Positions 1-9,129 are shown, counted from the stretch's first letter. The stretch: DNA of 32,454 nucleotides from Selenomonas sp. (GCF_024693525.1 NZ_JAILKR010000097.1:1-32454); one strand, 5' to 3'. Notes: generated by a model from the sequence alone, not told the origin. Numbers and translations: made by a program.

Positions 1-966
1 GACCGCGTCCTTAACAATCGCGGCAATGTAAAACCCGAGAAACGGCAGCTGGTACTGGAAACCGCCAAAAAACTGAACTATCAGCCCAACCCCGCCGGCA
101 AGGCGTTGGCCGCCCGCAAGAAAAATCCCATTGTAGGCGTACTGATTGCCTCCGAAGGGGTTCACTTCTTCGACGATGTGCTGCTGACCATGCGAAAAGC
201 CGCCGCAAAATACGAAAACTACGGCATGAAGGTCCTGTGGCGCAGCATGCGCGGTTTCAATGTGGACGAACAATGCAGCATCATTGATGAACTGGCCGGC
301 GAAGTCAATGCGCTGATTATCAACCCGGTAAACGAGCCGCGGGTTATCGAAAAACTCAACCGGCTGGTAGCCCGTGGAATATTTGTCGTAACCATTAACA
401 ACGACGTGGATTCCTGCCGCCGCCACTGCTATGTGGGCACGGATTATCTTCAGGGAGGCCGCACCGCCGGTGCCCTGCTCAAGATGATTGCTCCGCCGGG
501 TATTCACGCTGGCGTCCTCATGGGCTCGCAGAGCATGCAGGGTCATCGTCAGCGCTTGCAGGGATTCCTCGAAGTCCTCGAAAAGACCGAAGACTTCCAG
601 CTTACGGGGGTCCACGAAAACGAAGACGATGACATGATTTCCTATGAAAAAACCCGGCAGCTCTTGGAGGAACACCCGGAAACCAATGCGCTCTTCATCA
701 TTTCTTCCGGTGCCTACGGCGCCGCTCGGGCCGTCATGGCCAAAAACCGCCGCGACATCGTGATGGTCGTATTTGACACCATCCCCTCCACGATTCGGAT
801 GATGCACGATCACATCATCCAGGCAGCCATTTACCAGCACCCGCGCCAGCAGGGGCGCAAGGCGATGCAGGTCGTCTTCGACTATCTGGTGAACGGCTTC
901 CGCCCGGACCAGAAAAAATATCTGATGCGCAACGAAATCCGCATTCTCGAAAATGTAGAAGAATAA
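1..966 (+). CDS. LacI-family transcriptional regulator (5' end missing)
   Basis: The reading frame is open from the first base, so the gene begins upstream of the window. Residues 1-40 match the second half of a LacI helix-turn-helix and hinge (RVLNNRG, then KKLNYQPNPAGKALA). The rest is a periplasmic-binding-protein-like effector domain starting at KKNPIVGVLIAS, with YVGTDYLQGGRTAG in the middle and ending NEIRILENVEE. Proteins of this type bind a palindromic operator with a central CG and leave it when a sugar binds. The effector is not identifiable. It could control the arabinose operon, which has a LacI-like dyad at 10591-10610, but that is inference. It converges on the EIIC gene and ends at a shared terminator. 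Confidence 0.93.
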   Translation, partial: DRVLNNRGNVKPEKRQLVLETAKKLNYQPNPAGKALAARKKNPIVGVLIASEGVHFFDDVLLTMRKAAAKYENYGMKVLWRSMRGFNVDEQCSIIDELAGEVNALIINPVNEPRVIEKLNRLVARGIFVVTINNDVDSCRRHCYVGTDYLQGGRTAGALLKMIAPPGIHAGVLMGSQSMQGHRQRLQGFLEVLEKTEDFQLTGVHENEDDDMISYEKTRQLLEEHPETNALFIISSGAYGAARAVMAKNRRDIVMVVFDTIPSTIRMMHDHIIQAAIYQHPRQQGRKAMQVVFDYLVNGFRPDQKKYLMRNEIRILENVEE

Positions 967-970
967 AACA

Positions 971-1007
971 AAAACTCCCTGGGATACGAAGCATTCCAGG
1001 GAGTTTT
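971..1007. terminator. Bidirectional rho-independent terminator
   Basis: Perfect 12-bp stem (971-982 with 996-1007) and a 13-nt loop, with T-rich runs on both sides. It lies between the LacI-type gene (plus) and the EIIC gene (minus) and can serve both. Confidence 0.88.
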
Positions 1008-1045
1008 TGTCTTATTTTAGGAAGCAGAAAAAATTATTTATAGTT

Positions 1046-2395
1046 TCACCCACAGTGAAGGGGAATATCACTCGTGGTGGAAACATCTTCGGAAGCGGCG
1101 TCCGCTTTTTCTTCCGCCAGCATATGACGGTCCTGCGCCCGTACAAAGGGCAGATAGACGGCCGTCGCCATGACGAGATTGATGATCTGGATGACGGCGC
1201 CCTGCCAGCCATCCAGCAGGAGACCGGCCAAAATCGGTGGCGTTGTCCAAGGTACCTGTACGGCAGAGAACGGCGCCATAAACCCAACGGCAATCGCACC
1301 ATAGGTGATGAAAAGAGCGAACAGCGGCACCAGCACAAACGGTACCAAAAGGAACGGATTGAATACGATTGGCAGGCCGAAGATAATCGGCTCATTGATG
1401 TTGAACAAGCCCGGCACCGTAGCCAGTTTCGTAAGCGATTTCATCTGCGAGGATTTCGAACAAAGCCAGGAGGCGATGAGTAGTCCGAAAGTCAAACCGC
1501 AGCCACCGGATTTGATGAACACATCATTCACCTGGCACGTGATGATTTTAGCGGCCGGATTGTCCATGAGCTGCTGACCAGCATCCAAGAGTGCCTGATT
1601 ATCCAAGGAATTGGCAATAAGGATAGGGCTTACTACACCACCCACAACGTTCGGGCCATGGATACCAGCCCAGAACAGAATGGACTGAAGGGCTGCGATA
1701 ATCGAACCGCCGATAAGGGTATCCGAGAGGCCCTGCAACGGCGTCTGCAATACTTTAAAGATAAACTCCGGGAAAGTCGTTGCCCCAACATAGTGGAAAA
1801 CACCATAGATGACCGAACCGCCAAGGAACAGCAGGAAGGCCGGCGTCAAAGCCTCAAAAGCCCGCGTGACACCAGAAGGAACCGTGCTGGGCATCTTGAT
1901 GCCCAAATGATGTTTCTCGCAATAGCAGAAGATCGCCGAAACGGCAAAGCTCACGAGAATCGCCGTGATAACGCCATTACTGCCAGCCCAAGCCTTAGGA
2001 ATGACGTCGCCCACAGCTTCACCGCCCTTCGACATGACCGTCGGCGGCAAAACAATGAGGAAGGTCGACAGGGAAAGGATAGATGCCATAATCGCATCAC
2101 AGCCCTCTGCCTCCACGTATTTATAGGTGATAGCCAAAACCGCAATAAGTGCTAATACACTAAACGTACCGCCAGCCACTGCATTAAGCGGTGCCGTCCA
2201 GTCCTTGCCAAACAGATTTGCCATAAACTCCGGATACCCCGGGATTGGAAGATTCGCAATAAGCAGGAAAACCGACCCACAGACCGTAAACGGTGTCGTC
2301 ATAATGAAACCATCGCGCAGTGCTGCTACGGCCCGGATTTCTGCGAAGCGTCCCATAAACTCTACAAACTTATCGAAAATCGCTTGCTTGTTCAT
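1046..2395 (-). CDS. PTS sugar permease, EIIC component (lactose/cellobiose type)
   Basis: 449-residue polytopic membrane protein of the Lac/cellobiose EIIC family. The signature NEPIIFGLPIVFNP is present around residue 335, and about ten hydrophobic segments are visible. It would carry a beta-glucoside or oligosaccharide across the inner membrane while EIIB phosphorylates it. No EIIA or EIIB gene is in the window, so it must borrow those subunits. The ATG start has AAAGGAG 9 nt upstream. The RpiR-type gene lies upstream on the same strand, with a promoter and an inverted repeat between them, which suggests sugar-phosphate-responsive control. The substrate cannot be fixed from sequence. The C-terminal tail after residue 420 is hydrophilic. 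Confidence 0.92.
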   Translation of the reverse strand: MNKQAIFDKFVEFMGRFAEIRAVAALRDGFIMTTPFTVCGSVFLLIANLPIPGYPEFMANLFGKDWTAPLNAVAGGTFSVLALIAVLAITYKYVEAEGCDAIMASILSLSTFLIVLPPTVMSKGGEAVGDVIPKAWAGSNGVITAILVSFAVSAIFCYCEKHHLGIKMPSTVPSGVTRAFEALTPAFLLFLGGSVIYGVFHYVGATTFPEFIFKVLQTPLQGLSDTLIGGSIIAALQSILFWAGIHGPNVVGGVVSPILIANSLDNQALLDAGQQLMDNPAAKIITCQVNDVFIKSGGCGLTFGLLIASWLCSKSSQMKSLTKLATVPGLFNINEPIIFGLPIVFNPFLLVPFVLVPLFALFITYGAIAVGFMAPFSAVQVPWTTPPILAGLLLDGWQGAVIQIINLVMATAVYLPFVRAQDRHMLAEEKADAASEDVSTTSDIPLHCG

Positions 2396-2476
2396 TATAA
2401 GTGCTCCTTTTCATTCTCCAATTCAAATTCGCTGGCAAAGCGAGTGCGAATGAGGTCAAAGCCCCTTGACGAGAAC

Positions 2477-2505
2477 AATATAACAAACCAGATTCGTGTT
2501 TGCAA
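2477..2505 (-). promoter_or_regulatory. Sigma-A-type promoter of the EIIC gene
   Basis: On the minus strand TTGCAA (2500-2505) and TATATT (2477-2482) are 17 bp apart, about 80 bp upstream of the EIIC start codon. Confidence 0.6.
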
Positions 2506-2528
2506 TGGTTTTGGATTCTTCTGTTCGT

Positions 2529-2572
2529 TTGTTTCGCAAAAAATACCAAAACAACTCTTGGTTGCGAAACAA
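2529..2572. repeat. Inverted repeat upstream of the EIIC promoter
   Basis: TTGTTTCGCAA at 2529-2539 is repeated as its exact reverse complement at 2562-2572, 33 bp centre to centre (about three helical turns). A second inner pair, ACCAA and TTGGT, lies between the arms. It sits just upstream of the EIIC -35 box and just after the RpiR-type stop codon. It lacks a T-run on the minus side, so it looks more like a paired regulator site than a terminator. The RpiR-type protein is the obvious candidate to bind it (inference). Confidence 0.45.
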
Positions 2573-2582
2573 CGCCCCGATA

Positions 2583-3449
2583 TCACCAAATCCGGCGCTT
2601 GTCATCGTACTGGCTGCCGCAGGCATCATCAAACTGGTCCGTAAAGGATTCAATCTCATCATAGCGGCGTGCCAGACGCATGGCAAAAATCGTATCGATG
2701 AAGTAGCGGACACCTACCGAAAACAGCATCCCCCCCAAGTCCAGGAAATTAGTCGTATTGGCAATATATACGTATTCACTGCAGAGGTTGACCAGCGGCG
2801 AATGCGGTGACACGGTCAAGAGCACCGTATGAACGCCGCGGCGCTTTAAAATCTCAGCCAGCCGTATCAGCCGGCGATTTTCCCCGGAACGGGAGATGAT
2901 GATGGCCAGGTGTTTTTTATCGGCCAGCAGCGCCGAGGAAATCTGACTGTTCATGGAGTTATAGGCCACGACAGGAAGTTTCGCCTGCATAAAATTGTAA
3001 ACCGCCATCTGCGCCAAGGCATAGTTCTGGTCATACGCATAGATATCGATCACCTCCGCCTTTTCCATGCGGGTTAAGATTGCTTCAAGCTGGCCGATGT
3101 CAAATTCATTCTTCGTTTCTTCAATCGCCTCAACCTCGAGGGCCGCAATCTTGCGGACAACATCTTCCGGCTTGTCCTTCTGCGTGACCGGACGATGGCG
3201 GATGCTGAATGACTCTGGATTCACGCGGCTGATTTCGCTGGTAAACTTGATGCGGAATTCATTATACCCCTTGAGCCCCAATTTTTGCGTTAGACGAAAA
3301 ACAGCTGCCGGACTGGTATAAGTTTTCGCGGCAATTTCCCGTGTTGTCAGCTCGGCAACTTCCTTGGGATGTTCGAGCATGTATTGTACGATAGCCTGTT
3401 CCGTTTGCGAAAAACGTTCATTTTCCTGCATAATCTTGAGTAATCGCAT
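2583..3449 (-). CDS. MurR/RpiR-family transcriptional regulator
   Basis: 288 residues. Residues 1-77 form the RpiR helix-turn-helix (FSQTEQAIVQYMLEHP, LTTREIAAKTYTSPAAVFRLTQKLGLKGYNEFR). Residues about 120-260 form a SIS sugar-phosphate isomerase fold, with IIISRSGENRRLIRLAEILKRRG as the phosphosugar-binding loop. The family senses phosphorylated sugars, here plausibly the product of the downstream EIIC. The ATG start follows GGAGG at 6 nt. The gene is followed by the EIIC gene on the same strand after 187 bp. Confidence 0.93.
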   Translation of the reverse strand: MRLLKIMQENERFSQTEQAIVQYMLEHPKEVAELTTREIAAKTYTSPAAVFRLTQKLGLKGYNEFRIKFTSEISRVNPESFSIRHRPVTQKDKPEDVVRKIAALEVEAIEETKNEFDIGQLEAILTRMEKAEVIDIYAYDQNYALAQMAVYNFMQAKLPVVAYNSMNSQISSALLADKKHLAIIISRSGENRRLIRLAEILKRRGVHTVLLTVSPHSPLVNLCSEYVYIANTTNFLDLGGMLFSVGVRYFIDTIFAMRLARRYDEIESFTDQFDDACGSQYDDKRRIW

Positions 3450-3492
3450 AAATACCTCCAGTCGAACCTCTCATCCTCTCAAATTCACCTTT

Positions 3493-3501
3493 ATTATAGC
3501 A
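3493..3501 (-). promoter_or_regulatory. Extended -10 promoter of the RpiR-type gene
   Basis: The minus strand reads TGCTATAAT, an extended -10 element, 43 bp upstream of the start codon. A TTGTTA lies 19 bp further up and is a weak -35. Confidence 0.5.
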
Positions 3502-3631
3502 TAGCCAACTTTATTTATAACAACCTAAAAGTAAATCCCCCTTCGCATGAAAGATTTTGAAACGCGGTTTATAAGTTCTATGCACATTCGTATTTTTTTC
3601 TGAAACAAACACTCACAATCGCTTCGTCGTA
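3502..3631. other. Central part of the divergent gap 3450-3752
   Basis: The 303-bp gap between the RpiR-type gene and the porin contains the two promoters listed separately. The part between them is AT-rich, codes for nothing convincing, and holds only a short dyad (AAAC-GCG-GTTT, 3560-3570) that is too small to assign. Confidence 0.5.
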
Positions 3632-3660
3632 TTGCCTATTGCTTTCCCGCGTGTTATGAT
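3632..3660 (+). promoter_or_regulatory. Promoter of the SLH-porin gene
   Basis: TTGCCT (3632-3637) and TATGAT (3655-3660) are separated by 17 bp. This predicts a leader of about 85 nt before the ATG at 3753. Confidence 0.5.
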
Positions 3661-3752
3661 TCGTTTTGTCACAGGCAAAGCGACATGCGCTCCAAACCTC
3701 TTGACCAAATGAGCATGAACTTGGTAACGAAGAAATTAAGGAGCGATTCACA

Positions 3753-5066
3753 ATGAAAAAACAGACACTCAGCCTTCTTACGGCAATGGCGATTACGGCA
3801 GCAGTCAGCGGACAGGCCATGGCAGCACCGGAAACAGGCGCCGCCAGCTTCACAGATGTCCCGGCCGGACACTGGAGCTATGCCGCTATCGACCAGCTCG
3901 TAAAGGATGGAGTTCTGGAGGGCAACGGGGACGGCACCTTCGCCGGCAACCGTTCCATGAGCCGCTATGAAATGGCCGCCGTCGTCGCACGGGCCATGAA
4001 TAAAATGGGCAGTGTCAATCCCGCCGACCAGGCATTACTGGAAAAACTCGAGCGTGAATATCATGGCGAATTATCGCGGATGGATGAACGCATGACGAGC
4101 CTCGAGAAGAAAGTGGATAAAATCCAGCTTTCGGGTTTTGTCCGGGCAAAATATGACCACGATTCCTCGACGAAAGATGTGGGCTCCCAAAACAACAACA
4201 AGCACTTCTATATGAATCTCGAAGGCCGCATGAAAGTCGGCAATCAGTGGGAAGCCCACTTCCAGTCCGAGACGCGTAAAGGGTATACGGTAAACCAGTC
4301 CTGGCGAAAAGATGCCAAATCCGACGATCAGGATGGTACCTTCCAGCGCATCTGGGTCGAGGGGCAGCCGACGAAAAAACTCGGCGCGGTACTCGGTACG
4401 AAATGGTGGGGCTACGGCTATCAAAATGTCATCTTCGGCCATGCCGCTGACGGTGCCAACATCACCTATAACTTCACGCCGCAATGGAGCCTCACCGGCT
4501 TTGGCCTGCGTCCGCGTCAAGGCGATCTCGTCACCATGCCAGACGGCGAAGAAACGCATCTCTACGGTGCCAACATCACCGGCCGCCTCGGCATTGTCGA
4601 TGGGTCACTCACGTATATGAGCAACAAGAATTACCGAGGCGAGCACGGCACCCGCGGCAATCAGATGATGAGCCGGGCGGCAGGACTTGATTTGCGCGCC
4701 AAAGTAGCCAAAGATGTGACGCTCTACGGTACCTATGTCCGCACGAATGCCTACGACTTCAAGACCAGTAAGGAGTTCCGCGTTGACTATCGCGATGTCG
4801 ATTCGACCAAACGCGGCGACTGGGGCCTCTATGCCCGCTATATCGACTTTGGCCGCTATGGCGATGTCTCCCACGATGACGAATGGGGCTCTCTGCCGAA
4901 AGATACCAAGGGCTACATCCTCGGTGTCAAATACATCCCCTGGAAAGATGTTGTCTGGGAAACCTTCTATTCGGACCAGAAATACAATCACTCCGGAAGC
5001 ATCGCCGGTGTATCCAAAGACGCCAAACGTCATCTGTTCCGTACCCAGTTCGATTTCCACTTCTAA
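3753..5066 (+). CDS. SLH-domain outer-membrane porin (OmpM-like)
   Basis: 437 residues in four parts. There is a signal peptide (1-24, cut after QAMA), then one SLH domain (about 33-75: FTDVPAGHWSYAAIDQLVKDGVLEGNGDGTFAGNR in outline). A short coiled coil follows (about 90-115, LEKLEREYHGELSRMDERMTSLEKKV), then a beta-rich region with alternating aromatic and polar residues that ends in phenylalanine (FDFHF), as outer-membrane barrels do. In Negativicutes the SLH domain of such porins binds polyamine-modified peptidoglycan and ties the outer membrane to the wall. ATG follows AAGGAG at 9 nt. It is a single gene with its own promoter and terminator. The transported solute is unknown. Confidence 0.92.
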   Translation: MKKQTLSLLTAMAITAAVSGQAMAAPETGAASFTDVPAGHWSYAAIDQLVKDGVLEGNGDGTFAGNRSMSRYEMAAVVARAMNKMGSVNPADQALLEKLEREYHGELSRMDERMTSLEKKVDKIQLSGFVRAKYDHDSSTKDVGSQNNNKHFYMNLEGRMKVGNQWEAHFQSETRKGYTVNQSWRKDAKSDDQDGTFQRIWVEGQPTKKLGAVLGTKWWGYGYQNVIFGHAADGANITYNFTPQWSLTGFGLRPRQGDLVTMPDGEETHLYGANITGRLGIVDGSLTYMSNKNYRGEHGTRGNQMMSRAAGLDLRAKVAKDVTLYGTYVRTNAYDFKTSKEFRVDYRDVDSTKRGDWGLYARYIDFGRYGDVSHDDEWGSLPKDTKGYILGVKYIPWKDVVWETFYSDQKYNHSGSIAGVSKDAKRHLFRTQFDFHF

Positions 5067-5078
5067 TCCCCTAACAGC

Positions 5079-5116
5079 AAAAGGCCTTTGCAGTCCCTCA
5101 CCTGCAAAGGCCTTTT
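5079..5116 (+). terminator. Terminator of the porin gene
   Basis: 15-bp perfect stem (5079-5093 with 5102-5116), 8-nt loop and a T-run, 12 nt after the stop codon. Confidence 0.9.
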
Positions 5117-5176
5117 TCTTATGGAATCACTATATGAACTCAGCCCCCAGCGGCGGCGATGAGGCTCCTCTAACGC

Positions 5177-5211
5177 AAAAAGAGGGCCGCTGGTTTATAC
5201 CAACGGCCCTC
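5177..5211 (-). terminator. Terminator of the arabinose operon
   Basis: The GC-rich stem GAGGGCCG/CGGCCCTC (5182-5189 with 5204-5211) is extended inward by TGG/CCA. On the minus strand it is followed by five Ts, 32 nt past the araA stop codon. Confidence 0.88.
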
Positions 5212-5242
5212 CTCAGGGGAACTTAGGAAAGTTTTAGGGTAA

Positions 5243-6667
5243 TCAACAGATTTCAACAAGATCCGTACCAAACATCATGGCCAGGTCGTGAATCTGGGAT
5301 TCTTTAATCGTGAAACTCAGGACGGTATGATGTCCGCCACCAGCTTTGATCCACTGCGTTGCGCCTTCTTTGAGGCCGACCTTCGGCGTCCAGAGCTGTT
5401 TAGCAACCGGCAGATGCGGCGTCTCTGCCTCAGCTTTGCGGCACTCAACCGGATAGCTGATGATGCGGAACCCATCGCGGAAATCGGCAATCGTCACATC
5501 GATGCCATCGCCATCGGCCCCCGTGAATACCAGACGTGCCGGGTCTTCCTTATCGCCGATATCGAGCGGATGAACCTCAACGCGTGGTTTGTCGCTGGCA
5601 ATCGTCGGGTCAACCTCGAGCATGTGAGCGCCGAGGATAGCCTCATGGCCTTTGCGCAGGTCAAGGGTATAATCTTCCATAAATACCGTGCGGTCATTAT
5701 GGGAGAGGATTTTTAACAGGCGCGTGAGTGCGGCGTGTTTCCAATCGCCCTCAGCACCAAAGCCATACCCATCGCGCATCAACAGCTGTGCAGCCAAGCC
5801 CGGCAGCTGTTTGAGGCCCTTGAGGTCCTGGAAGTTCGTGCAGAAGGCATTGTAGCCCTTGTCATCGAGGAACTTCTTGATGCCGAGGTATTCACGCAGC
5901 TGATAGCGAACCGACTCTTCGAATTTCTCGGCACTGTTGTGCTGGATATTGAGCGTGTAGTCCTGCTGCAGTTTTGCATACTCCGTGTCAACATCTTTCT
6001 CATCAATGGCATCGATGACATCGACCAGCTCGCCCACCGGCCAATAATCGACCGTCCAGCCCAGCTGAATCTGAGCCTCGACCTTATCGCCCTCCGTTAC
6101 GGCAACATCGCGCATCGTATCGCCAAAACGGCAGACGCGGATGTTGAAGCTCTCATTATAGGCAACGGCTACATCCTGCCAGTCCGCAATTTCCTGCTGA
6201 ACCTCGGCATCGCCCCAATAGCCATAGACAATCTTGTTGTTGATGCCGAGACGGGAGTTCAGATACCCATACTCGCGGTCACCATGCGCACTCTGGTTGA
6301 GATTCATGTAGTCAAAATCAATCGTATCATACGGAATGTTGTTGAGATACTGCGTAGCCAGATGCAGCAACGGTTTCTGCAGGAGCTTCGTTCCGCGAAT
6401 CCAGTTTTTAGCCGGAGAGAAGGTATGCATCCAGGTGATTACACCAGCGACTTCATCATGATAATTGACTTCCTTCATGAAGTTCGTGATGCCCTCAGCC
6501 GTCGTCATAACGCCCTTGCAAACCACTTTATACGGCAGCTTGCCGCTGGCATTGAGCTTTTCCGTCATATCTTCCACATCACGGGCAACTTCTTTCAACG
6601 TCTCCTCACCATAAAGGAACTGGCTGCCGGCAACAAACCAAAATTCATAATTCTTCGTCTCTAACAT
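5243..6667 (-). CDS. araA: L-arabinose isomerase
   Basis: Interconverts L-arabinose and L-ribulose in the cytoplasm, the first step of arabinose use. It is 474 residues, a little shorter than the roughly 500 of E. coli AraA. It is alignable throughout: [12 protein letters not shown] at the N-terminus, [12 protein letters not shown] near 80, and a C-terminal [10 protein letters not shown]. The metal and catalytic residues are visible as Glu306 (GAEGDWK), Glu331 (FMEDYT), His348 (GAHMLEVDP) and His447, matching E306/E333/H350/H450 of E. coli. Manganese is the usual cofactor in the family. It is the last gene of the operon, 51 bp after araD. The ATG is preceded by a purine-rich GGAAGGGAAGAGAG. 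Confidence 0.98.
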   Translation of the reverse strand: MLETKNYEFWFVAGSQFLYGEETLKEVARDVEDMTEKLNASGKLPYKVVCKGVMTTAEGITNFMKEVNYHDEVAGVITWMHTFSPAKNWIRGTKLLQKPLLHLATQYLNNIPYDTIDFDYMNLNQSAHGDREYGYLNSRLGINNKIVYGYWGDAEVQQEIADWQDVAVAYNESFNIRVCRFGDTMRDVAVTEGDKVEAQIQLGWTVDYWPVGELVDVIDAIDEKDVDTEYAKLQQDYTLNIQHNSAEKFEESVRYQLREYLGIKKFLDDKGYNAFCTNFQDLKGLKQLPGLAAQLLMRDGYGFGAEGDWKHAALTRLLKILSHNDRTVFMEDYTLDLRKGHEAILGAHMLEVDPTIASDKPRVEVHPLDIGDKEDPARLVFTGADGDGIDVTIADFRDGFRIISYPVECRKAEAETPHLPVAKQLWTPKVGLKEGATQWIKAGGGHHTVLSFTIKESQIHDLAMMFGTDLVEIC

Positions 6668-6718
6668 GATAACTCTCTTCCCTTCCGTTTATAAATAAAT
6701 ACTCGTCATTACAACGAT

Positions 6719-7447
6719 TTAACGATGCGTTGCACCGCTATTGGACTTGGCATTGTTCTGTCCATAGTAGGCATTGGCACCATGTTTGCGATAATAATGT
6801 TTATCCAAGAGGTACTGCGGCACCCGGATATCGCCCCGCGTAAGCTGCAGGGCATGGTAATTCATCTCGGCTACCACATCAAGGATTTTGGCCGTCTCCA
6901 CGGCTTTCTTCGGATTCGGGCCCCAGGTAAACGGCCCATGCTGTTTGACCAGCACCGCCGGAACGGCCTCGGGATCGATTCCCTGATCTTTAAAGGTACG
7001 GACAATGACATGCCCCGTATTTTCCTCGTAAGCCGACTCGATTTCTTCTTTCGTCAAGGCCTCAGTCACGGGTACATCGCCAAAGAACGTATCGGCATGT
7101 GTCGTCCCCAAAGCTTCCAGCGGAAGCCCGGCTTCGGCAAACGAAACCGCCCAAGAAGAGTGCGTATGAACCACTGCCCCAATCGTCGGAAACTCCTTGT
7201 AAAGAACCAGATGCGTCATCGTGTCGCTGGACGGATTCATATCGCCCTCCACAATATGACCGTTCATATCGACCACCACCATGTCCTCTGGTTTCAATTC
7301 CTCATAGGGAACTCCTGATGGTTTGATGACAAAGAGGCCCTGCTTGCGGTCAATACCGGAGACATTGCCCCAGGTAAAGGTTACAATGCCGAGTTTCGGC
7401 AGCATCATATTCGCTTCATAGACCTCTTGTTTCAACGCTTCTAACAT
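6719..7447 (-). CDS. araD: L-ribulose-5-phosphate 4-epimerase
   Basis: Converts L-ribulose-5-phosphate to D-xylulose-5-phosphate, feeding arabinose into the pentose phosphate pathway. It is a class II aldolase/epimerase fold protein of 242 residues. Zinc ligands are seen at His94 and His96 (VVHTHS) and His170 (VKQHGPFTWG). The substrate loop NPSSDTMTH carries Asp75, and FTWGNVSGID (from about 24) is the typical phosphate-binding segment. I chose the ATG at 7447 because AAAGGA lies 8 nt before it. A TTG two codons upstream would be too close to that site. It is the third gene of the operon. Confidence 0.97.
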   Translation of the reverse strand: MLEALKQEVYEANMMLPKLGIVTFTWGNVSGIDRKQGLFVIKPSGVPYEELKPEDMVVVDMNGHIVEGDMNPSSDTMTHLVLYKEFPTIGAVVHTHSSWAVSFAEAGLPLEALGTTHADTFFGDVPVTEALTKEEIESAYEENTGHVIVRTFKDQGIDPEAVPAVLVKQHGPFTWGPNPKKAVETAKILDVVAEMNYHALQLTRGDIRVPQYLLDKHYYRKHGANAYYGQNNAKSNSGATHR

Positions 7448-7484
7448 GACCAAAATCCTTTCTTACTGAGATACCTTATAACGT

Positions 7485-9095
7485 TCAAGCCGTTTCCTGA
7501 ACCGCCGTACCGGCTTCCTTCTCAACGGCAAGACCGGCGCGATATGCTTTGATATACTGCTGGCAACCAGCGACGCCCTTGGCATTCGGCGTGAGCGTCG
7601 TGCTCTCCGGATTACGGAAAACATGGGTGTCGAGGAAGTCTGCCAACGTCTCCTCCGGCATTCCCCATTTGGCAAATACTGCCAGGACTGCCATGCCCCA
7701 CGGGCCGCCTTCGCCCGCCGTCTCCATGACCGTAATCGGGATGTTCAACGCATCCGCCAAAACCTGCTGGCCGATGACCGGGGTCTGGAACAAGCCACCC
7801 TGCGCAATCATCACATCCGTCTTGACGCCTTCCTCGCGGACGAGGATATCCATGCCGATTTTCAGCGGGGCAAAGGCTGCATAAAGCTGGGACAGCATGA
7901 AGTTTGCCAGATTCATATGGCTGTGCGGCGTGCGCATAAAGAGCGGACGTCCCTGCTCCACCCGGGTGATATTCTCACCGGAGAGGCAGCTATAGTTGAG
8001 CAGCCCCCCAGCATCCTTATCCGCCAGGCGAGTCTGGTTAAAGAGCAGGCCATAGAGTTTATCCGGCTTTAACCCATGCCCCATAGCCTCGGCAAATTCC
8101 CCGAACAGGGAAACCCAGGCGTTGAGGTCTGAGGAACAGTTATTGGTATGAACCATGGCTACGGGAGCGCCATCCGGCGTCGTTACCATATCGATATCCT
8201 GATGAACTTCCTTGAGCGGAGCATCGAGGACATTCATCGAGAACGCCGATGTGCCGACCGAGATATTGCCCGTGCGTTTGCGAACACTATTCGTACCGAC
8301 CATACCGGTTCCGGCATCGCCTTCTGGCGGAGCCATGAGGCTGCCCCATTCGAGCTTGCCCGAAGGATCGAGCAGCTTTGCGCCCTCCGGCGTGAGAACG
8401 CCAGCCTTCTCACCAGCCGAAAGCACCTGCGGCAGAATCTCTTTAAGCGACCAGCTAAACGGCTTCACATCATCCAGCGCCGCAAATTTTACCAGCATGC
8501 CTTCATCGTAATCCCCCGTTGCACTGTCAATCGGGAACATGCCCGAGGCATCCCCGATGCCCAGAACCTTCTCGCCCGACAGTTTCCAATGAACATAACC
8601 AGCCAGCGTCGTCAGGAAGGCAATATCTTTGACATGCTCTTCCTTATTGCGGATTGCCTGATACAGATGCGCAATGCTCCAGCGCTGCGGAATGTTAAAG
8701 GAAAATTCCTTCGTCAGCGCATCCGCAGCCTCCCCCGTGATGTTGTTGCGCCAGGTACGGAACCCTGCCAGCTGCTTGCCGTCCTTGTCAAAGGGCAGGT
8801 AGCCATGCATCATAGCACTGACACCAATGGCACCAATCTTCGTAAACGGCACATGATAGCGGCTGCGCACATCAGCGGCTACCTGTGTAAAGCAGGTCTG
8901 AATGCCCGCCCAAGCCCGGTCCAGATCGTAAGTCCAGATACCGTTCTCGAGCTGATTTTCCCATTCATAACTTGCGGAAGCCAGCGTTTCACAGTTTCTG
9001 TTTACGAGCACAGTTTTGATTCTGGTGGACCCCAGTTCAATGCCCAGGGCCGTCTCACCATTCTCAATACTGGCTGCATTTTTCATAAGTTCCAT
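7485..9095 (-). CDS. FGGY-family carbohydrate kinase, probable L-ribulokinase
   Basis: ATP-dependent sugar kinase of 536 residues with the two-lobed FGGY/actin fold. The N-terminal phosphate loop is GIELGSTRIKT (about 18-28). A GTSAFSMNVLD segment lies near 285. The C-terminal lobe has AQGGLFQTPVIGQQVLADAL followed by ETAGEGGPWGMAVLA. Between the porter gene and araD in an operon with araA, the missing step is phosphorylation of L-ribulose, so that is the likely job. It does not read like E. coli AraB near the N-terminus, and family-level similarity alone would also allow xylulokinase activity. ATG follows GGGGAGAG at 7 nt. It sits 34 bp after the transporter gene. Confidence 0.85.
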   Translation of the reverse strand: MELMKNAASIENGETALGIELGSTRIKTVLVNRNCETLASASYEWENQLENGIWTYDLDRAWAGIQTCFTQVAADVRSRYHVPFTKIGAIGVSAMMHGYLPFDKDGKQLAGFRTWRNNITGEAADALTKEFSFNIPQRWSIAHLYQAIRNKEEHVKDIAFLTTLAGYVHWKLSGEKVLGIGDASGMFPIDSATGDYDEGMLVKFAALDDVKPFSWSLKEILPQVLSAGEKAGVLTPEGAKLLDPSGKLEWGSLMAPPEGDAGTGMVGTNSVRKRTGNISVGTSAFSMNVLDAPLKEVHQDIDMVTTPDGAPVAMVHTNNCSSDLNAWVSLFGEFAEAMGHGLKPDKLYGLLFNQTRLADKDAGGLLNYSCLSGENITRVEQGRPLFMRTPHSHMNLANFMLSQLYAAFAPLKIGMDILVREEGVKTDVMIAQGGLFQTPVIGQQVLADALNIPITVMETAGEGGPWGMAVLAVFAKWGMPEETLADFLDTHVFRNPESTTLTPNAKGVAGCQQYIKAYRAGLAVEKEAGTAVQETA

Positions 9096-9129
9096 CAGCG
9101 AACTCTCCCCTCGTAGCCAGGTAAATAAA

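Noticed and set aside
2529..2572. Terminator of the RpiR-type gene
   Set aside because: The loop is long and no T-run follows on the minus strand.
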